A stretch of 64,000 nucleotides of DNA from Streptomyces monomycini (GTDB lineage: Bacteria > Actinomycetota > Actinomycetes > Streptomycetales > Streptomycetaceae): assembly GCF_022271435.1 (NCBI RefSeq), contig NZ_JAFIQY010000018.1, positions 89,509 through 153,508 on the forward strand, read 5' to 3'. Shown here piece by piece: positions 1 to 8,521 of this stretch. The notes below the pieces were generated by a model. That model searched no databases. It was not told where the DNA came from and was given only the letters and a program-made list of their open reading frames with translations. Position numbers and translations under genes: made by a program. Position 1 is the first letter of the stretch; each line of letters starts with the position of its first letter.

Positions 1-101
1 ACCGGGGAACCGAAACCGGACCGGCGGCGTCGTCCGATACGTTCGCGCCTGCGGCACCGTCCCCGCAGGGCACGTCCGGGAGCACAGGGCGAACAAGGTG
101 A
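1..101 (+). CDS. 3' tail of an upstream gene (partial, tentative)
   Basis: Reading from base 3, an open frame runs into the window edge and ends at a TGA at 99-101. Its translation is rich in Pro, Ala, Ser, Thr and Gly, the composition seen in flexible linkers of Streptomyces envelope proteins or kinases. It ends 15 bases before the next start. Nothing identifies the protein. The call rests only on composition and on fitting against the next gene, so the frame may be chance. Confidence 0.3.
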   Translation, partial: RGTETGPAASSDTFAPAAPSPQGTSGSTGRTR

Positions 102-116
102 AAGGGCAAGCGGAAC

Positions 117-1928
117 GTGAATGAGCGCGCAGAGCGCGGCCGCCTCGGGCAGCTCGGCCCCCAGGACCCGCCGCGGATCGGGGCGTACCGGCTGCTGGGG
201 CGGCTGGGCGAGGGCGGCATGGGCCGCGTCTACCTCGCCCGTTCCGACCGCGGCCGCACGGTCGCCGTCAAGCTGGTCAAGACCGAACTGTCCGGCCAGG
301 ACGACTTCCGGGCCCGGTTCCGGCAGGAGGTGCAGGCCGCGCGGCGCGTCGGCGGCGAGTGGACCGCGCCCGTGCTGGACGCCGACACCGAGGCCGCGAC
401 GCCCTGGGTCGCCACCGGCTACATCGCGGGCCCTTCGCTCCGGCAGGTGATCACCGAGGGCCGTACGCCGCTGCCCGAACGCTCCGTACGCATCCTCGCC
501 GGCGGCCTGGCGGGCGCGCTGCGCAGCATCCACGCCGCCGGCATCGTCCACCGCGACCTCAAGCCGTCCAACATCCTGCTCACCATCGACGGCCCCAAGG
601 TCATCGACTTCGGCATCGCGCGGGCGCTGGAGGCGGTGACCGTCGGCGGCGGCCTCACCCGTACCAACCAGGCGGTCGGCTCGCCCGGCTTCATGTCGCC
701 CGAGCAGGTGCGCGGCAGACCCGTCACGCCCGCCAGCGACGTCTTCTGCCTCGGCTCGGTGCTGATGTTCGCGGCCACCGGACGGCTGCCCTTCGGTACG
801 TCCGACAGCGGTGTGCACGCGCTGATGTACCGCATCGCCCAGGAGGACCCGGACCTGACCGGGCTGCCGTACGGGCTGCACAGCCTGGTCGCGGCCTGTC
901 TCGCCAAGGACCCGGCGCAGCGCCCGACGCCGGACCAGCTCATCGCTTACACCGGGGCCGAGGACGACGGCCAGGAGCCGTGGCTGCCGGGCGCGCTCAT
1001 CGCCGAGCTGGGGAGGCACGCCGTCGAACTGCTCGACGCGGAGAACCCGAACGGCGCGTGGGAGGAGCCCGGGGCCCCGTCCTGGGACAAGCCCGCGGAA
1101 CCGTCCTGGGAGCAGCCCCCCACGCCCGCCCCGGGGCCCGCCTCGGCGCCGCTGCCTCCGCTGGCTCCCGGCTCCGCGCCCCAGCCGCCCTACGCGGCGG
1201 CCGGCGCCCCGACGCCCGCGCCGGCCGCCCGGGACGCCACCATGGCCCCGTCCTCCGGGGCCACCACCCACGGCCGCCGCCGCAAGAGCCCCGCAGGCCG
1301 CACCGGCCCCGGCAACGGCCCGAGCCCCAACAGTCACAGCAGTCACAGCAGTCACAGCAACCGTTCCGGCACCACCGGCCGCGGCCGCCCCGCCGGAACC
1401 CCCCGCTCCACCGGCCGCCCCCGTGCCCGCACCCTCGGCCTGGCCGCCGCCGTCGGTCTCGGCCTCGCCACCGCCGGCATCGGCATCGCCTACGTCTGGT
1501 TCAGCCCCGACGGGGACGACGGGAGCGCCGCGAAGGCCGACGGCGGCACCGTGACCGCGGCGGACGGCAAGGTCGGCAAGGCGGCGGGCAAGGAGCCCGG
1601 CGTCATCCCGCAGCAGTTCCTGGGCACCTGGGAGACCAAGCGCGGCAAGGGCGGCAGCGACACCTACCGCTTCACCGTCACCCAGGGCGCGGTCGGCGAC
1701 ACCGTCCTGGCCATGGAGGTGCGCGGCGCCAAGTTCCGCTGCGAGTTCAAGGCCATCCTCATGAACGGCGGACCGCCGCCGCGCCTCGGCCCGACCACCG
1801 TCGTGGCGGGCCCGGCGACCAGCTGCAGCCCGGGCGCCCCCAGCACCCTGCGTCTGCAGTCCGACGGCAAGCTCCGCCGGGTCTTCGACGACGGCAAGCC
1901 GACCTTCACGTACACGAAGAAGGACTGA
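117..1928 (+). CDS. Membrane Ser/Thr protein kinase (PknB/Hanks type)
   Basis: Eukaryotic-type serine/threonine kinase of 603 residues that probably phosphorylates cytoplasmic targets in response to an envelope signal. The kinase domain fills roughly residues 24-285: the Gly-rich loop GEGGMG (31-36), the ATP-anchoring Lys52 in AVK, the catalytic loop HRDLKPSN (145-152) and the DFG of subdomain VII (164-166). All key residues are present. A long Pro/Ala-rich linker (about 320-440) precedes one membrane helix near 440-460 and a small exported domain with no PASTA repeats. The GTG at 117 follows an AAAGGG-like ribosome site. A small gene overlaps its stop codon. Kinase identity is firm; the ligand and substrates are unknown. 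Confidence 0.95.
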   Translation: MNERAERGRLGQLGPQDPPRIGAYRLLGRLGEGGMGRVYLARSDRGRTVAVKLVKTELSGQDDFRARFRQEVQAARRVGGEWTAPVLDADTEAATPWVATGYIAGPSLRQVITEGRTPLPERSVRILAGGLAGALRSIHAAGIVHRDLKPSNILLTIDGPKVIDFGIARALEAVTVGGGLTRTNQAVGSPGFMSPEQVRGRPVTPASDVFCLGSVLMFAATGRLPFGTSDSGVHALMYRIAQEDPDLTGLPYGLHSLVAACLAKDPAQRPTPDQLIAYTGAEDDGQEPWLPGALIAELGRHAVELLDAENPNGAWEEPGAPSWDKPAEPSWEQPPTPAPGPASAPLPPLAPGSAPQPPYAAAGAPTPAPAARDATMAPSSGATTHGRRRKSPAGRTGPGNGPSPNSHSSHSSHSNRSGTTGRGRPAGTPRSTGRPRARTLGLAAAVGLGLATAGIGIAYVWFSPDGDDGSAAKADGGTVTAADGKVGKAAGKEPGVIPQQFLGTWETKRGKGGSDTYRFTVTQGAVGDTVLAMEVRGAKFRCEFKAILMNGGPPPRLGPTTVVAGPATSCSPGAPSTLRLQSDGKLRRVFDDGKPTFTYTKKD

Positions 1929-2161
1929 TGCCGGCCCCCGCGGGACATGGCGGTACCGGAATCGGGCATGTGTATGACGTGACAGTGGACCCCTGGCACG
2001 AAGCCCTGGCCCGGCAACTGGGGGACACCCGTGCCTCGTCCCGCGAGCTGGTGCTCCGGAGCCGGGCACTGATCGAGGAGAACCACCGGCTGCTCGACGA
2101 GAACTACCGGCTCAGGCAGCAGCGGGCCTCCATCGTCGGCGGCGCCCAGGACCGGCAGTAG
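1928..2161 (+). CDS. Small hypothetical protein coupled to the kinase
   Basis: A 77-residue protein whose ATG overlaps the kinase stop in a TGATG junction, which suggests translational coupling. The C-terminal half is strongly helical and charged, with an IEENHRLLDENYRLRQQ stretch that looks like a short coiled coil. No signal peptide or membrane segment is seen. I do not recognise a named family. A role as a partner or adaptor of the upstream kinase is only inferred from the overlap. Confidence 0.7.
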   Translation: MPAPAGHGGTGIGHVYDVTVDPWHEALARQLGDTRASSRELVLRSRALIEENHRLLDENYRLRQQRASIVGGAQDRQ

Positions 2162-2197
2162 CTCCCGTCGACGGCCCGCCGCCCGCGACAACGCGAA

Positions 2198-2236
2198 AGC
2201 CGCGGCCTTGCTCCCTCGGGGAGCGGAGCCGCGGCT
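2198..2236. terminator. Bidirectional terminator hairpin
   Basis: Arms AGCCGCGGC (2198-2206) and GCCGCGGCT (2228-2236) pair perfectly, and a second stem GCTCC/GGAGC lies inside the loop. The hairpin sits between the convergent kinase operon and purA and fits a shared rho-independent terminator of the U-poor Streptomyces kind. Confidence 0.7.
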
Positions 2237-2289
2237 CCCGCACAGCTGTCGCCGCGCGGGCCCCGGACCGGTCGGTCCGGACACGGACG

Positions 2290-3576
2290 TCAGTCCAGGA
2301 ACGAGTTGATCTGGATCGTCTCGTCCCGGCCCGGGCCCACGCCGATCGCGGAGATCGGCGCGCCGGACATCTCCTCCAGCGCCTTGACGTACGCCTGCGC
2401 GTTCTTCGGCAGCTCGGCGAAGGTCTTGGCCTTGGTGATGTCCTCGGACCAGCCCGGCAGCGTCTCGTAGATCGGCTTCGCGTGGTGGAAGTCGGTCTGC
2501 GAGTAGGGCAGCTCCTCGACGCGCTTGCCGTCGATCTCGTACGCGACGCAGACCGGGATCTGCTCCCAGCCGGTGAGCACGTCCAGCTTGGTGAGGAAGA
2601 AGTCGGTCAGGCCGTTGACGCGGGTCGCGTACCGGGCGATGACCGCGTCGAACCAGCCGCAGCGCCGGTCCCGGCCGGTGGTCACACCGCGCTCGCCGCC
2701 GATGGTGCGCAGCGCCTCGCCGTCCGCGTCGAACAGCTCGGTCGGGAACGGGCCCGCGCCGACCCGGGTCGTGTAGGCCTTGAGGATGCCGATGACCCGG
2801 CTGATCTTCGTGGGGCCGACCCCCGCGCCGGTGCAGGCGCCGCCCGCGGTCGGGTTGGAGGAGGTCACGAACGGGTAGGTCCCGTGGTCCACGTCGAGCA
2901 GCGTGCCCTGGCCGCCCTCGAAGAGGACGACCTTGCCGTCGTCGATCGCGTTGTTCAGCAGGAGGGTGGTGTCGGCCACGTAACCCTTGATCTGGTCCGC
3001 GTAGCTGAGCATCTCCTCGACGACCTGCTCGGCGACCACCGCGCGGTGGTTGTAGAGCTTGGCCAGCACCTGGTTCTTGAAGTCGAGGGCCGCCTCGACC
3101 TTCTGGTGCAGGATCGACTCGTCGAAGAGGTCCTGCACGCGGATGCCGGTGCGGTTGATCTTGTCGGCGTAGGTCGGGCCGATGCCGCGGCCCGTCGTGC
3201 CGATCTTCCGCTTGCCGAGGAAACGTTCCGTGACCTTGTCGACCGTGATGTTGTACGGCGTGATCAGGTGCGCGTTACCGCTGATCAGCAGCTTGGACGT
3301 GTCGACGCCGCGCTCGTTGAGTCCGCTCAGCTCGGAGAGCAGGACCGCCGGGTCGACGACGACACCGTTGCCGATGACCGGGGTGCACCCCGGCGAGAGG
3401 ATTCCGGAAGGGAGAAGGTGCAGCGCGTATTTCTGGTCGCCTACGACAACCGTGTGACCGGCGTTGTTGCCGCCCTGGTAACGCACCACATAGTCGACGG
3501 ACCCACCGAGCAGATCGGTGGCCTTTCCCTTGCCCTCATCACCCCACTGAGCACCGAGCAGCACAAGTGCGGGCAC
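2290..3576 (-). CDS. purA: Adenylosuccinate synthetase
   Basis: Catalyses the GTP-dependent joining of IMP and aspartate to adenylosuccinate, the first step from IMP to AMP. The 428-residue length is the family norm. The N-terminus carries the signature QWGDEGKGK with the catalytic Asp and Lys, followed by GGNNAGHTVV, and a TTGRGIGP segment follows in the expected place. The start is a GTG, because the reverse complement of 3574-3576 is GTG and the protein begins correctly there. It is monocistronic, transcribed away from the kinase-like gene at 3752. Confidence 0.98.
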   Translation of the reverse strand: MPALVLLGAQWGDEGKGKATDLLGGSVDYVVRYQGGNNAGHTVVVGDQKYALHLLPSGILSPGCTPVIGNGVVVDPAVLLSELSGLNERGVDTSKLLISGNAHLITPYNITVDKVTERFLGKRKIGTTGRGIGPTYADKINRTGIRVQDLFDESILHQKVEAALDFKNQVLAKLYNHRAVVAEQVVEEMLSYADQIKGYVADTTLLLNNAIDDGKVVLFEGGQGTLLDVDHGTYPFVTSSNPTAGGACTGAGVGPTKISRVIGILKAYTTRVGAGPFPTELFDADGEALRTIGGERGVTTGRDRRCGWFDAVIARYATRVNGLTDFFLTKLDVLTGWEQIPVCVAYEIDGKRVEELPYSQTDFHHAKPIYETLPGWSEDITKAKTFAELPKNAQAYVKALEEMSGAPISAIGVGPGRDETIQINSFLD

Positions 3577-3689
3577 AGGCGTACACCCCTTCCGGGCGGG
3601 GCATGTCCAACGTGCGTGAGGCCGTATGCGTGCAGGTGTACGCGTACGACATCACTGAAGCCGTCGAACCGGTGCCCCGGAATAGACGA

Positions 3690-3717
3690 AGCCCCTGGCG
3701 CAATAGCGCAAGGGGCT
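3690..3717. other. Strong hairpin between purA and the divergent gene
   Basis: AGCCCCTGGCGC (3690-3701) pairs with GCGCAAGGGGCT (3706-3717) with one mismatch and a four-base loop. It lies between two divergent starts (3576 and 3752), so it would be in a 5' leader on either strand rather than downstream of a gene. On the minus strand it is followed by a T-rich stretch, as in a terminator or attenuator. Its role is unknown. Confidence 0.5.
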
Positions 3718-3751
3718 CTTGCACCGAGATGCTACCTGAGGAAGGACCGAG

Positions 3752-4804
3752 GTGTCGGCGCAGCCTTCTGGGCACTCTCTCCCGGACGGGGTCCGGGGGC
3801 ACCCCCTGCTCGTGGTCATCGACCCGGCCGCCCGCAGTACGGACGGGGAATCCGTACGGATCGCCAAGGACGTCCTGTGCGCGGGCGCGGCCGCGAAAAT
3901 CTGTTTCCCCGACGGCCCCGAGGAGTACGCGCGGGCGCTCGCCCGCCGTGGCCATCGCCGCCCCGTGGTGATCGGCGACGACCGCGCGCTGCTGCGCGCC
4001 GTGGCGCTGCTGCACAAGGAGCGCGATCTGGCGGGGGTGGCGCTGGCGGTGGTGCCGGTGGGCGCGCCGGGGGCGGTGGCGCTGGCGCGCGCGCTGGGCG
4101 TGCCGACGGACACCGTCGCCGCCGCCCGGGCGGTCCTGGACGGTACGGAACACAGCCTGCACCTGCTCACGGACGACAGCGACGGCATCGTGCTGGGCGG
4201 CCTGGACATCCCGTCCGGTACGGAGCCGGAGCCGCCCGGCAGGCGGAGCCGGCGGCGGTGGGAAGGGCTCGGCGGACGTCCGGGGCGGTGTCTCCCGGGC
4301 CGGCGCGACGGCACGGAAGCGCTGCCTCTGCCGGGCCCGCGCGCGGCGGCGTGGTGGGACCGGCTCGTCCGCACGGCCCGCAGGGCCCGTACGGCGCTGT
4401 CGCGGCCGGCCGCACCACCCGGCCCTTCGGACCCGTCCGTCACCTCGGTCTCGCCCGGTCTCCCGGGCCTGCCGGGCCCCTCGGCCCCGCCCGGCGGGCG
4501 GCGTTCCGGTACGGCGGGCCACCGGCTGCGGGTCGAGGCGGACGGCGTGGTGCTGGCCGACCTGGACCGGCCGGTGCGGTGGGTCTCGGTGACGCCCGGT
4601 GACGGCGACGACGGCAGCGGGCTGGCCGAGGTCGTGGTGCACTGGCAGGAGGCCGAGCCGCCGGTACGGGCCCGCGCGCGGGCGGTGACCGTCTCGGGCG
4701 CGGACTTCCGCTACCGGGCGGACGTGGTCGTCGGCGGCCCGGTCCGGACCCGTACGTGGACGGTGCATCCGGACGCGTGGCGGCTGACGCTGCCGCACGA
4801 CTGA
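3752..4804 (+). CDS. Diacylglycerol-kinase-family protein
   Basis: A 350-residue protein whose first 170 residues resemble the diacylglycerol kinase catalytic fold: VVIDPAAR near residue 21, a GDDR segment where the family has its GGDGT loop, and a V-PVGAPGAVALARALG stretch. The canonical GGDGT is replaced by VVIGDDRALL, so nucleotide binding or activity may be altered. A poorly conserved Pro/Arg-rich linker (about 165-255) is followed by a beta-rich C-terminal domain. The GTG at 3752 follows GGAAGGA. It may phosphorylate a lipid at the membrane, but the variant motif makes the activity uncertain. Confidence 0.7.
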   Translation: MSAQPSGHSLPDGVRGHPLLVVIDPAARSTDGESVRIAKDVLCAGAAAKICFPDGPEEYARALARRGHRRPVVIGDDRALLRAVALLHKERDLAGVALAVVPVGAPGAVALARALGVPTDTVAAARAVLDGTEHSLHLLTDDSDGIVLGGLDIPSGTEPEPPGRRSRRRWEGLGGRPGRCLPGRRDGTEALPLPGPRAAAWWDRLVRTARRARTALSRPAAPPGPSDPSVTSVSPGLPGLPGPSAPPGGRRSGTAGHRLRVEADGVVLADLDRPVRWVSVTPGDGDDGSGLAEVVVHWQEAEPPVRARARAVTVSGADFRYRADVVVGGPVRTRTWTVHPDAWRLTLPHD

Positions 4805-4828
4805 CGCGGCGGCGCCGGGCGGCCGGCC

Positions 4829-5389
4829 TCAGCTTCCGTTTCGGCTTCCGCTTCCGTTTCGGCTTCCGCTTCCGCTTCCGCCGCGCAGCTCCTTGTCCCG
4901 GTACTCGCGCCAGCGCTCCAGCATCCTGGTCAGCTCGTCCTGCATGAACTCGAAGAAGGCCACGGTCTCGGCGACCCTGGCACCGGCCGGGGTGTCCGGC
5001 CCGAGCGACTTCGCGCCCTCCCGCAGGACGTCCTCCCAGCGCGTCAGCACGTTGTCGCGGTTGCCCAGCGTTTCGTACCAGAGATCGTTCAGGAGCCGGT
5101 AGCGGTCCCGGCGGGTGCCCGGCTCGCGCTCCCGGCGGACCATGTTGACCTGCACCAGGTAGCGGATCGCGCCGGAGACGGCGGCGGGGCTGATCTGCAG
5201 CTGTTCGGAGAGTTCGGCGGAGGTGAGGGCGCCGGAGTCGGAGGAGAGCAGCGCCGCGAAGACCCGGGAGGCCATCCGCTGCATGCCCGCCTCGGTCAGC
5301 TCCGAGGCGAAGCGCTCCACGAACCGGGAGACCGCCTCCTCGTCGCGCCCGGCGCCCCCGGCCTGCCCCTGCTCTGCCTGCTCGCTCAC
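4829..5389 (-). CDS. GbsR/MarR-family winged-helix regulator
   Basis: A 186-residue transcription factor. A winged helix occupies about residues 40-115, with the recognition-helix region ELSEQLQISPAAVSGAIRYL and a basic wing containing REREPGTRRDRY, the arrangement of GbsR-like MarR repressors. The start is GTG at 5389 behind GGGAGAGGA. The last residues are a low-complexity GSGSRNGS repeat encoded by an 18-base unit duplicated at about 4832-4880. It is transcribed divergently from an ABC exporter with a perfect palindrome between them, so it probably represses that exporter and perhaps itself. Confidence 0.88.
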   Translation of the reverse strand: MSEQAEQGQAGGAGRDEEAVSRFVERFASELTEAGMQRMASRVFAALLSSDSGALTSAELSEQLQISPAAVSGAIRYLVQVNMVRREREPGTRRDRYRLLNDLWYETLGNRDNVLTRWEDVLREGAKSLGPDTPAGARVAETVAFFEFMQDELTRMLERWREYRDKELRGGSGSGSRNGSGSRNGS

Positions 5390-5458
5390 CCTCTGATCCT
5401 CTCCCGCGCTCCCCCGGCCGGACGCTTCACCACCGTCGACTTTATACGGTTTCTTAAC

Positions 5459-5474
5459 TTCACAAGTTTGTGAA
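5459..5474. promoter_or_regulatory. Probable operator of the divergent regulator
   Basis: TTCACAA-GT-TTGTGAA is a perfect 7-2-7 palindrome in an unusually AT-rich stretch between the regulator (start 5389) and the exporter (start 5495). MarR/GbsR proteins bind palindromes of this size. The position, 20 bases before the exporter ATG, would block transcription or the start codon. Confidence 0.6.
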
Positions 5475-5494
5475 AGAAGCGTACGTTCAAAACC

Positions 5495-6448
5495 ATGACG
5501 AAGGCAATCTCGGTGTCCGGCCTCCGCAAGGCCTTCGGCCGGACCCACGCGTTGGACGGCCTCGACCTCGACGTCGAGACCGGTGAGGTGCACGGCTTCC
5601 TCGGCCCCAACGGGGCGGGCAAGTCCACCACCCTCCGCGTCCTGCTCGGACTGCTGCGCGCCGACGGGGGTGCCGCGCGGCTGATGGGCCGGGACCCGTG
5701 GCACGACGCCGTCTCCCTGCACCGCCGGATCGCGTACGTCCCCGGCGACGTCACGCTCTGGCGCAACCTCTCCGGCGGCGAGGTCATCGACCTCTACGGG
5801 CGGCTGCGCGGCGGCCTCGACACGGCCCGCCGCGACAGCCTCCTGGAGCGCTTCGAGCTGGACCCCACCAAGAAGGGCCGCACGTACTCCAAGGGCAACC
5901 GCCAGAAGGTCGCCCTGGTCGCCGCGTTCGCCTCCGACGTGGACCTGCTCATCCTGGACGAGCCGACCTCCGGGCTGGACCCGCTGATGGAGGAGGTCTT
6001 CCAGGACTGCGTCGAGGAGGAACGCGACCGCGGCCGTACGGTGCTGCTCTCCAGCCACGTACTGTCCGAGGTCGAGGCGCTGTGCGACCGCGTCAGCATC
6101 ATCCGCAACGGCCGTACCGTCGAGTCCGGCTCCCTCGCCGACCTGCGCCACCTGACCCGTACGAGCGTGGCCGCCGAACTGGCCGGCGCCCCGGACGGAC
6201 TCTCCGGCCTCCCCGGCGTGCACGACCTGGACGTCCAGGGCCACCGGGTCCGGCTTCAGGTGGACACCGACAAGCTGGACGCGGTGCTGCGCTCGCTCAG
6301 CGCGTCCGGGGTGCGCAGCCTGACCAGCACGCCGCCGACGTTGGAGGAGCTGTTCCTGCGCCACTACCAGGACGGCGGCCACGCCGCCCAGGGCGCGGCC
6401 TCCACCGCCGCCGCTGCTTCCGCTTCCGGGAAGGCGACGCTGCGATGA
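5495..6448 (+). CDS. ABC exporter ATP-binding protein
   Basis: A 317-residue ATPase that should power export by the membrane protein encoded next. It has Walker A GPNGAGKST near residue 41, the variant signature YSKGNRQK, Walker B LLILDEPTSGLD, and the H-loop LLSSHVLSE. A C-terminal extension of about 90 residues is typical of drug or antibiotic exporters. There is no good ribosome site before the ATG and the promoter region is very close, so the message could be leaderless. The stop overlaps the next ATG by four bases (ATGA). Confidence 0.95.
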   Translation: MTKAISVSGLRKAFGRTHALDGLDLDVETGEVHGFLGPNGAGKSTTLRVLLGLLRADGGAARLMGRDPWHDAVSLHRRIAYVPGDVTLWRNLSGGEVIDLYGRLRGGLDTARRDSLLERFELDPTKKGRTYSKGNRQKVALVAAFASDVDLLILDEPTSGLDPLMEEVFQDCVEEERDRGRTVLLSSHVLSEVEALCDRVSIIRNGRTVESGSLADLRHLTRTSVAAELAGAPDGLSGLPGVHDLDVQGHRVRLQVDTDKLDAVLRSLSASGVRSLTSTPPTLEELFLRHYQDGGHAAQGAASTAAAASASGKATLR

Positions 6449-8085
6449 CCGCCGTGACGCTCCCCGCCACCGCCCGTACCGGCGGCTCCCGCGACCTGGC
6501 CGGCACCGGCACCCTGTTGCGCCTGGCACTGCGCCGCGACCGGCTGATGATCCCGGCCTGGGTGGTGGTGCTCGGACTGACCGTCGTCAGCATGGGCAGC
6601 ACCCTGGAAAAGCTCTACGACACCGCCGCCAAGCGCGCGGAGGTGGCGGCGTCGATGACCGGCAACGGCTCACTGCGCGCCCTCTACGGGCCGGTGTTCA
6701 GCGACTCCCTGGGCGGCCTGACCGCCTGGCGCATCGGCGGGATCGCCGCCCTGCTGGCCGGCGTGATGAGCCTGCTGATCGTCGTACGCCACACCCGCGA
6801 GGAGGAGGAGACGGGCCGCCAGGAACTCCTCTCCGCCGCCATGGTCGGCCGGCGCGCCCCGCTCACCGCGGCCCTGCTCGCCGCGCTCGTCGCCGACGCC
6901 GCGCTCGCCCTGCTCATCACCGCCGGGCTGGCCGCCTCCGGACACCCGGCGGCCGGGGCGCTGGCCCTCGGCCTCGCCGTCGGCGGCACCGGGCTGGTCT
7001 TCGCCGGGGTGGCCGCGATCACCGCGCAGCTCACCGAGAGCGCGCGGGCCGCCAAGGGCCTGGCCGGTGCCGTACTGGGCGCGGCGTTCGTCCTGCGGGC
7101 CGCGGGCGACACCGCGACCGAGGACGCCTCCTCCCCGCTCACCTGGGCCTCCCCCGCCGGCTGGGCCGAGAACCTGCGCGCGTTCGCCGGCGAGCGCTGG
7201 TGGGTGCTGCTGCTCTTCCTCGCCGCCACGGCCGGCACGGTCACCGCCGCGTACGCCCTCACCGCCCGCCGCGACCTCGGCATGAGCTTCCTGCCCGCCC
7301 GCCCGGGACCGGCCCGCGCGCCCGCCTCCCTGAGCGGCCCCACCGGACTGGCCTGGCGCCTGCAACGGACCACCTTGTTCGGCTGGTCGGCCGGTTTCCT
7401 CCTCGCCGGCGCCGTCTTCGGCGGCATCACCGACGGCGCGTCCGACCTGGTCGGCGACAACGAGCAGACCCGCGAGATCTTCGAGCGGATGGGCGGGCAC
7501 CAGGGCCTGACCGACGCGTTCGTCGCCGCGCTGACCGGGATGCTCGGCATGGTCGCGGCCCTCTACGCGGCGGGCGCGGTGCTCCGGCTGCGCGGCGAGG
7601 AGACCGGCGACCGCGCCGAACCGGTCCTGGCCGGCGCCGTGGGACGCCTGCGCTGGGCGGCCGGACACCTGGCCATCGCCTTCCTGGGGACGGCCCTCAT
7701 CCTCCTCCTGGGCGGCCTGGGCCTCGGCCTCACGTACGGCCTGACCGTCGGCGACATCGGTGGCCGACTCGGTCCCGCGGTGGGCGCGGCACTGGCCCAG
7801 ACGCCCGCGGTCTGGGCCCTCACCGGCCTCGCGGTGCTGCTCGTCGGCGCCCTGCCCAAGGCGGCCGCCGCCACCTGGGCCGTGGTCGGCGGCTGCCTCG
7901 GCATCGGCTGGGTGGGCCCGGCGGCCCAGCTCCCCCAGTGGGCGATGAACCTCTCGCCCTTCAGCCACCTGCCGAAGCTGCCGGGCGGCGAGGCCACCGC
8001 GGCGCCCTTCCTGTGGCTGCTCGCCCTGACAGCGGTGTTCGTGGCGGCGGGCCTGACCGCGCTGCGCCGCCGCGACATCGGCTGA
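6445..8085 (+). CDS. ABC exporter permease (polyketide-exporter-like)
   Basis: A 546-residue integral membrane protein with about 12 hydrophobic segments arranged as two similar halves, each starting with a Leu/Arg-rich cytoplasmic stretch (TLLRLALRRDR and TGLAWRLQRTTLFGW). This two-repeat layout matches the family annotated as putative exporters of polyketide antibiotics. It is translationally coupled to the ATPase through ATGA. The substrate is unknown; the exporter is 40 kb from the polyketide cluster, so a link to that cluster is not implied. Confidence 0.9.
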   Translation: MTAVTLPATARTGGSRDLAGTGTLLRLALRRDRLMIPAWVVVLGLTVVSMGSTLEKLYDTAAKRAEVAASMTGNGSLRALYGPVFSDSLGGLTAWRIGGIAALLAGVMSLLIVVRHTREEEETGRQELLSAAMVGRRAPLTAALLAALVADAALALLITAGLAASGHPAAGALALGLAVGGTGLVFAGVAAITAQLTESARAAKGLAGAVLGAAFVLRAAGDTATEDASSPLTWASPAGWAENLRAFAGERWWVLLLFLAATAGTVTAAYALTARRDLGMSFLPARPGPARAPASLSGPTGLAWRLQRTTLFGWSAGFLLAGAVFGGITDGASDLVGDNEQTREIFERMGGHQGLTDAFVAALTGMLGMVAALYAAGAVLRLRGEETGDRAEPVLAGAVGRLRWAAGHLAIAFLGTALILLLGGLGLGLTYGLTVGDIGGRLGPAVGAALAQTPAVWALTGLAVLLVGALPKAAAATWAVVGGCLGIGWVGPAAQLPQWAMNLSPFSHLPKLPGGEATAAPFLWLLALTAVFVAAGLTALRRRDIG

Positions 8086-8521
8086 GGGCCCGTCGGCGGG
8101 GACCGCCCCGCGGCCTGCGGCGCCGGGTCCGTGGCGGACTCCGGCGCCGCACTTTCCCGTACGCCGCCGGTGCGTCATACGGCGGGAGCGATGTCCGCCC
8201 GGGGGCGTACGCCGGTCCGGCGCCCGCACTCCCCACCCGCTCCAACTGGTAGAGACCTCCTGCCGCCACCGCTGCTCCACGAGCGCCCCGGAACGACCAG
8301 TGGAGCAAGAGTGGGACATTCCGCGCCGGTGTGCCGCGGGCCACGCCGCGGTGCGCGGTTGTCCGCGTTTCCGGCTGGGCACAACTCCCGCGGGCGGCGA
8401 TGACGGCGCGAAATGGGCCGGCGCGCCGCATTACTACGTCTAGGTCCTGTCGTCACACTCCCGTCGTTCGCCCGAAGGGCGGGAATTCGACGACAGGGCC
8501 CAGGGGCGGGCGGAGGTGTCC
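8086..8521. other. Gene-free stretch with an imperfect palindromic element
   Basis: There is no convincing coding frame over about 430 bases. The right part (8446-8497) holds a nested palindrome: CCTGTCGTC pairs with GACGACAGG, and an inner CGCCC/GGGCG stem sits between them. It is preceded by CTAG and ends just before the ribosome site of the next gene. It resembles a miniature insertion-sequence remnant, but it could equally be a leader hairpin. Confidence 0.45.

Noticed and set aside
359..2161. A 600-residue open frame overlapping the kinase in another frame
   Set aside because: Arg/Pro-rich shadow of the kinase gene. Only its last 77 codons, after the kinase stop, are kept as a real small gene.
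2482..4602. A 706-residue frame antisense to purA
   Set aside because: Composition is typical of high-GC antisense frames, and purA is certain on the other strand.
5495..8085. Treating the exporter as part of the polyketide cluster because of its family name
   Set aside because: It lies about 40 kb away, with core genes between and its own divergent regulator.
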